A stretch of 64,000 nt of DNA from Monarcha castaneiventris obscurior (lineage: Eukaryota; Chordata; Aves; Passeriformes; Monarchidae): the NCBI GenBank assembly GCA_026261815.1, contig JAMPIT010000206.1:372001-436000 (forward strand). The letters are read 5' to 3'. A model generated the notes under the pieces. That model was not told the origin of the DNA. It did no database searches and was given only the letters and a program-made list of their open reading frames with translations. A program made the translations under genes and the position numbers. Positions 61,085 through 64,000 of this stretch are shown in pieces (position 1 is the stretch's first letter; every line of letters starts with the position of its first letter).

Positions 61085-64000
61085 GCTGTTTGCTCAAAAA
61101 TATTTATAATCATTTCAGCTGTTTCTGAGAGTGAATACAAGAACAGAATGCCCTGGCAGAGACAGTAGCTAAAAGCGAGGGGCAGCTCTGTTTTCTGGTT
61201 GTTACATGTATTGCTGACAAACAAGATGCTCTTTGGTAATTAAATATATAAAAGATTGATATGGGCCTTTATTTCTGTTTCCTGATTTAACTTTTCTTTC
61301 AGAACATCACTGCTTTGGCTTGCACACTTTGTCTTCCAGTAAATCACAGCACACACTTGCAAACACAGAGGGAGTCACCAGCTTTCCCCAGGCACTCAAA
61401 TGGTGATTAGAAAATCATGCTATATCATAAACTGCAGGTCTGAACCTGAGGAGGCTGGAGAAAGAAGGCAGTTAAGGGTGAGAAAGGGAGCTGTTTCATG
61501 TAGCATAGAGAGATTTATTGTCTATTTAATTACTTTTGTGTGGTTTGCACTGGTAGAAGAAACTTTAACTGAAATTATTACAGGTTTTGAGCATGCAGGA
61601 GTCCATGAACATGCACTTGTCTAGGCAGTGACACAAACTCAAATCACATCTCAGGGACCAACTGGTTTGTGAAGTTTTCCATTAGATGCTGCCTGCTCAT
61701 GGCGCAAGGATACAAAGCAGCACAGATGTGAAGCTGGCAGCGCTGCAGAACAGCTCAGCTCTGGATACCTCTGCTTCAGCAACAGAAGACAAAAATAGAT
61801 GCAAGTTTTACAACTTGCAAACCCAGCTCCTCATTCTTTTCCTCCAAACCTCTTCCTACACCTTTAGCTCTTTCTAAGATGTTTACTCATCTCCCCCACC
61901 CTCAAGACCTTGCCTGCAGCACAGCAGTACATGAATTTGCCTGGCAACCTGACATAAATATCCAACCAACCAGCAAACAAAGCCTGGCATGCTCTTAGCT
62001 GCAATGTTTCTGTGCACAGCCTTACAACAAATCAGAGCTGGCCACCAGGCAAGGAATCAACTCATTTTCTTTAGCTCAGTTTATAATCTAAAGTTTGTGG
62101 GGAGAAGTGAGCATTTACCTTCCTTTATTTTACTTCTTTGCAATGTTCAGAACTCAGCTCTAGACATCTCTCTCCATCTTTCCCAGAAAATACAAAGCAC
62201 TGTATCTTCCCTACCCCTAAACTGGTTAGATATGTAACTCTACTGGGATGAGGTGAAATAAAGCACAAGGAAAGGAGAGGTGTGAGTGAGGGGAGATGCA
62301 CTGGAAAACACACAGAAATTAGCTATTTGACTGACTCAGCCGGGGATCCTATGTGTGACCAGCACCCAGATCTCTTCACTGAAACCCACTGCAAGACCTG
62401 AGCTGTGCCTGATGCTGACAGCATCACCCAAAGGAATAGCACTGGATGGGATCATTTCAGAATCAGCACATCACAAAATGGATTGGGTATGGGGCAGGAA
62501 TCTGTGCAAAACATCACAGAGAACCTTCTTAAAGATTTTGGCTAATGACGGTCTTCATGGAGCCGTGAGTTGGCTTGGGGGAAGAGAGGACTACCTGCCC
62601 TGAGTGGCTCCTTGTGTCCCAGCTAGGAGCTGGTGGTTTTTCACAGCAGTTCCAGCAGATAATGGGAGCTACACCCTGTGCAGAGAGCAGTGCTGCACCC
62701 AAGCACTGCATCTTTGTCCCTCCCTTCTCTGGGGACATGTTTTTCAGAGATCAGTGGGTCCTCTGGACCCCAAACCAGCAAACTTCAATGTAAGTACATA
62801 ACAAGAAATCCCCATCTCATTTCTTTAAACCTACCAATGCGGAACAAATAAATGAGACCCATACCCTCTATCACCTACAGCAGAGCTGACAAGAAGTTAA
62901 GATGGTGTGGTATTAATAGTTCCATCATAGCTCAACTGTTACATTCCATCCTGCCCCACAAAACAAGATTACTTGAGACTGGAACACAAAACACAGGACC
63001 AAGTCAAGTAAGAAACAAAGTTTCACTCCATCCATATTTGCCCTGCAAATGCACAGAGAGGGGGGAGATGGACCAGAAAGAAACAGCCACTGGACTAATA
63101 AAGACAGAAGAATATACAATGATCGTGCTGCTTCTGATGAAGAAAAAAGCCTCTCTCTCCCTCATTCAAGACACCCTCTGAGGGGAAGTCAAAAGCCAGT
63201 TACAACAGACTGCACAGAGGTTTGAGTCACTGCTAAGCACATGGAAGTCCTTCCCACTACTTCTGTCCTTTATACGTGTTATGAAGAGCCCAAATAAGAG
63301 ACCCCCTGTAACAGAAGTAGATGAGGAAGAAGATGACATCTGTGTCATGCTTTGACACATCATAAAAGTATTTTTTACCCCTTCTTTTAAGAGAAGGTGT
63401 TGCAGTGCAGAAATACCAGAACCTGGTTTGTGGGATGGAGGTAACATGGCAACAGGCCTTGTAAAAAAGGCCAGTAGGCTGTTCCATGTGAACTATTCTG
63501 CAGAGTGGCATGGCTGGGCTGAGGGATGAATGGAAAGCCTTAACCTCCACTGTGCTGTTGTTTCCCCAGTCCCCTTGCTAACTAAATGGTTAGCAAGAGT
63601 GCACGTCAAGAGAGAGCCAGACAAGTTAAAGGTAAAAATATTACTTGCAACTGCTATGGCAGACTTGGACATTCAGAGCGCAAAGACAGCTTTGCTCTTC
63701 CCACACTACTCAGCTCCGACTTGCAGGGTTGGGTCCTTCCTTTTGTGGCTGATACCACCTAAAATTGGTCTGGCTGGCTGCTCCTGATCATTGCTACAGC
63801 ACATACTGCAGGAGATTTAACACACACAAACCTGATTACTTCTTAAACTACCTGACAATGCACCTCTTGGGCAAGGCTCTCAGATACTCAGCTTTGTTTA
63901 CCAGAAAAAAATGAGAGTAAGCTTGTTGGCTACATCAAATGCCTTCATGTTTTGTCTTTCCCTACAGGAAACAGTGGGAGCAGTGTCAGGCTTCAAAAGA
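61082..64000. other. unique noncoding DNA, no gene seen
   Basis: Short overlapping frames, the longest about 109 codons (62852-63181, plus), none recognisable. No RNA gene or repeat recognised up to the window edge. Confidence 0.55.

Noticed and set aside
61400..61624. Hydrophobic segment in a 74-codon plus-strand frame (possible membrane protein exon)
   Set aside because: A single hydrophobic stretch in AT-rich DNA is common by chance; no homology or splice context.
1..64000. Bacterial-type features: operons, ribosome-binding sites, CRISPR arrays, insertion sequences
   Set aside because: The repeat content is avian; there are no long adjacent coding regions and no regularly spaced repeats.

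Overview
This is nuclear DNA from a bird, most likely a neoavian and possibly a songbird. The repeat content is the evidence. There are at least seven truncated CR1 LINE 3' ends, several finishing in the degenerate ATTCTATGA-type tail typical of avian CR1, plus relics of CR1 ORF1 and ORF2. There are also four or five solo LTRs of ERVK-like and ERVL-like type. I saw no SINE and no bacterial-style gene organisation. The repeat calls come from remembered family sequence and from translations I read by eye, not from a database search.

I found no host protein-coding exon I can defend. Open frames are short, overlap on both strands and match nothing I recognise, except where they lie in CR1. The longest (2454-3197, 247 codons) is a mild statistical outlier without recognisable homology. 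I saw no rRNA or tRNA gene, CRISPR array or operon. The window is best read as intergenic or deep intronic DNA, with any function likely regulatory.

Layout. 1-31 kb is almost all single-copy noncoding DNA. It contains one small CR1 3' end (6.9 kb), a short hairpin-forming duplication (13.4 kb), a perfect 59-bp tandem duplication (27.35 kb) and simple repeats. From 31 to 37 kb repeats become denser: two CR1 3' ends, a G-rich tract, an older CR1 reverse-transcriptase relic, and two different LTRs close together. 37-52 kb is mostly unique, with CR1 3' ends at 41.8 and 47.6 kb and a large ERVL-like solo LTR at 42.5-43.5 kb. It also has a 13-bp perfect-stem hairpin at 38.1 kb and an 18-bp palindrome made of two nuclear-receptor extended half-sites at 44.66 kb. 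52-60 kb is the most repeat-rich part. It holds a decayed CR1 ORF1, an ERVL-like solo LTR, the start of CR1 ORF2, another CR1 3' end, a cleanly bounded ERVK-like solo LTR (TG...CA with a 6-bp target duplication), and a 0.74-kb antisense CR1. 60-64 kb is unique apart from a 40-A homopolymer.

No genes work together here, and I found no convincing new biological system. The observations most worth testing are the NR5A/ERR-type palindrome, the 38.1-kb hairpin, the stretches that look like conserved noncoding elements (31.7, 45.1 and 45.5 kb), the exact 59-bp duplication and the nested CR1/LTR arrangement near 53 kb.
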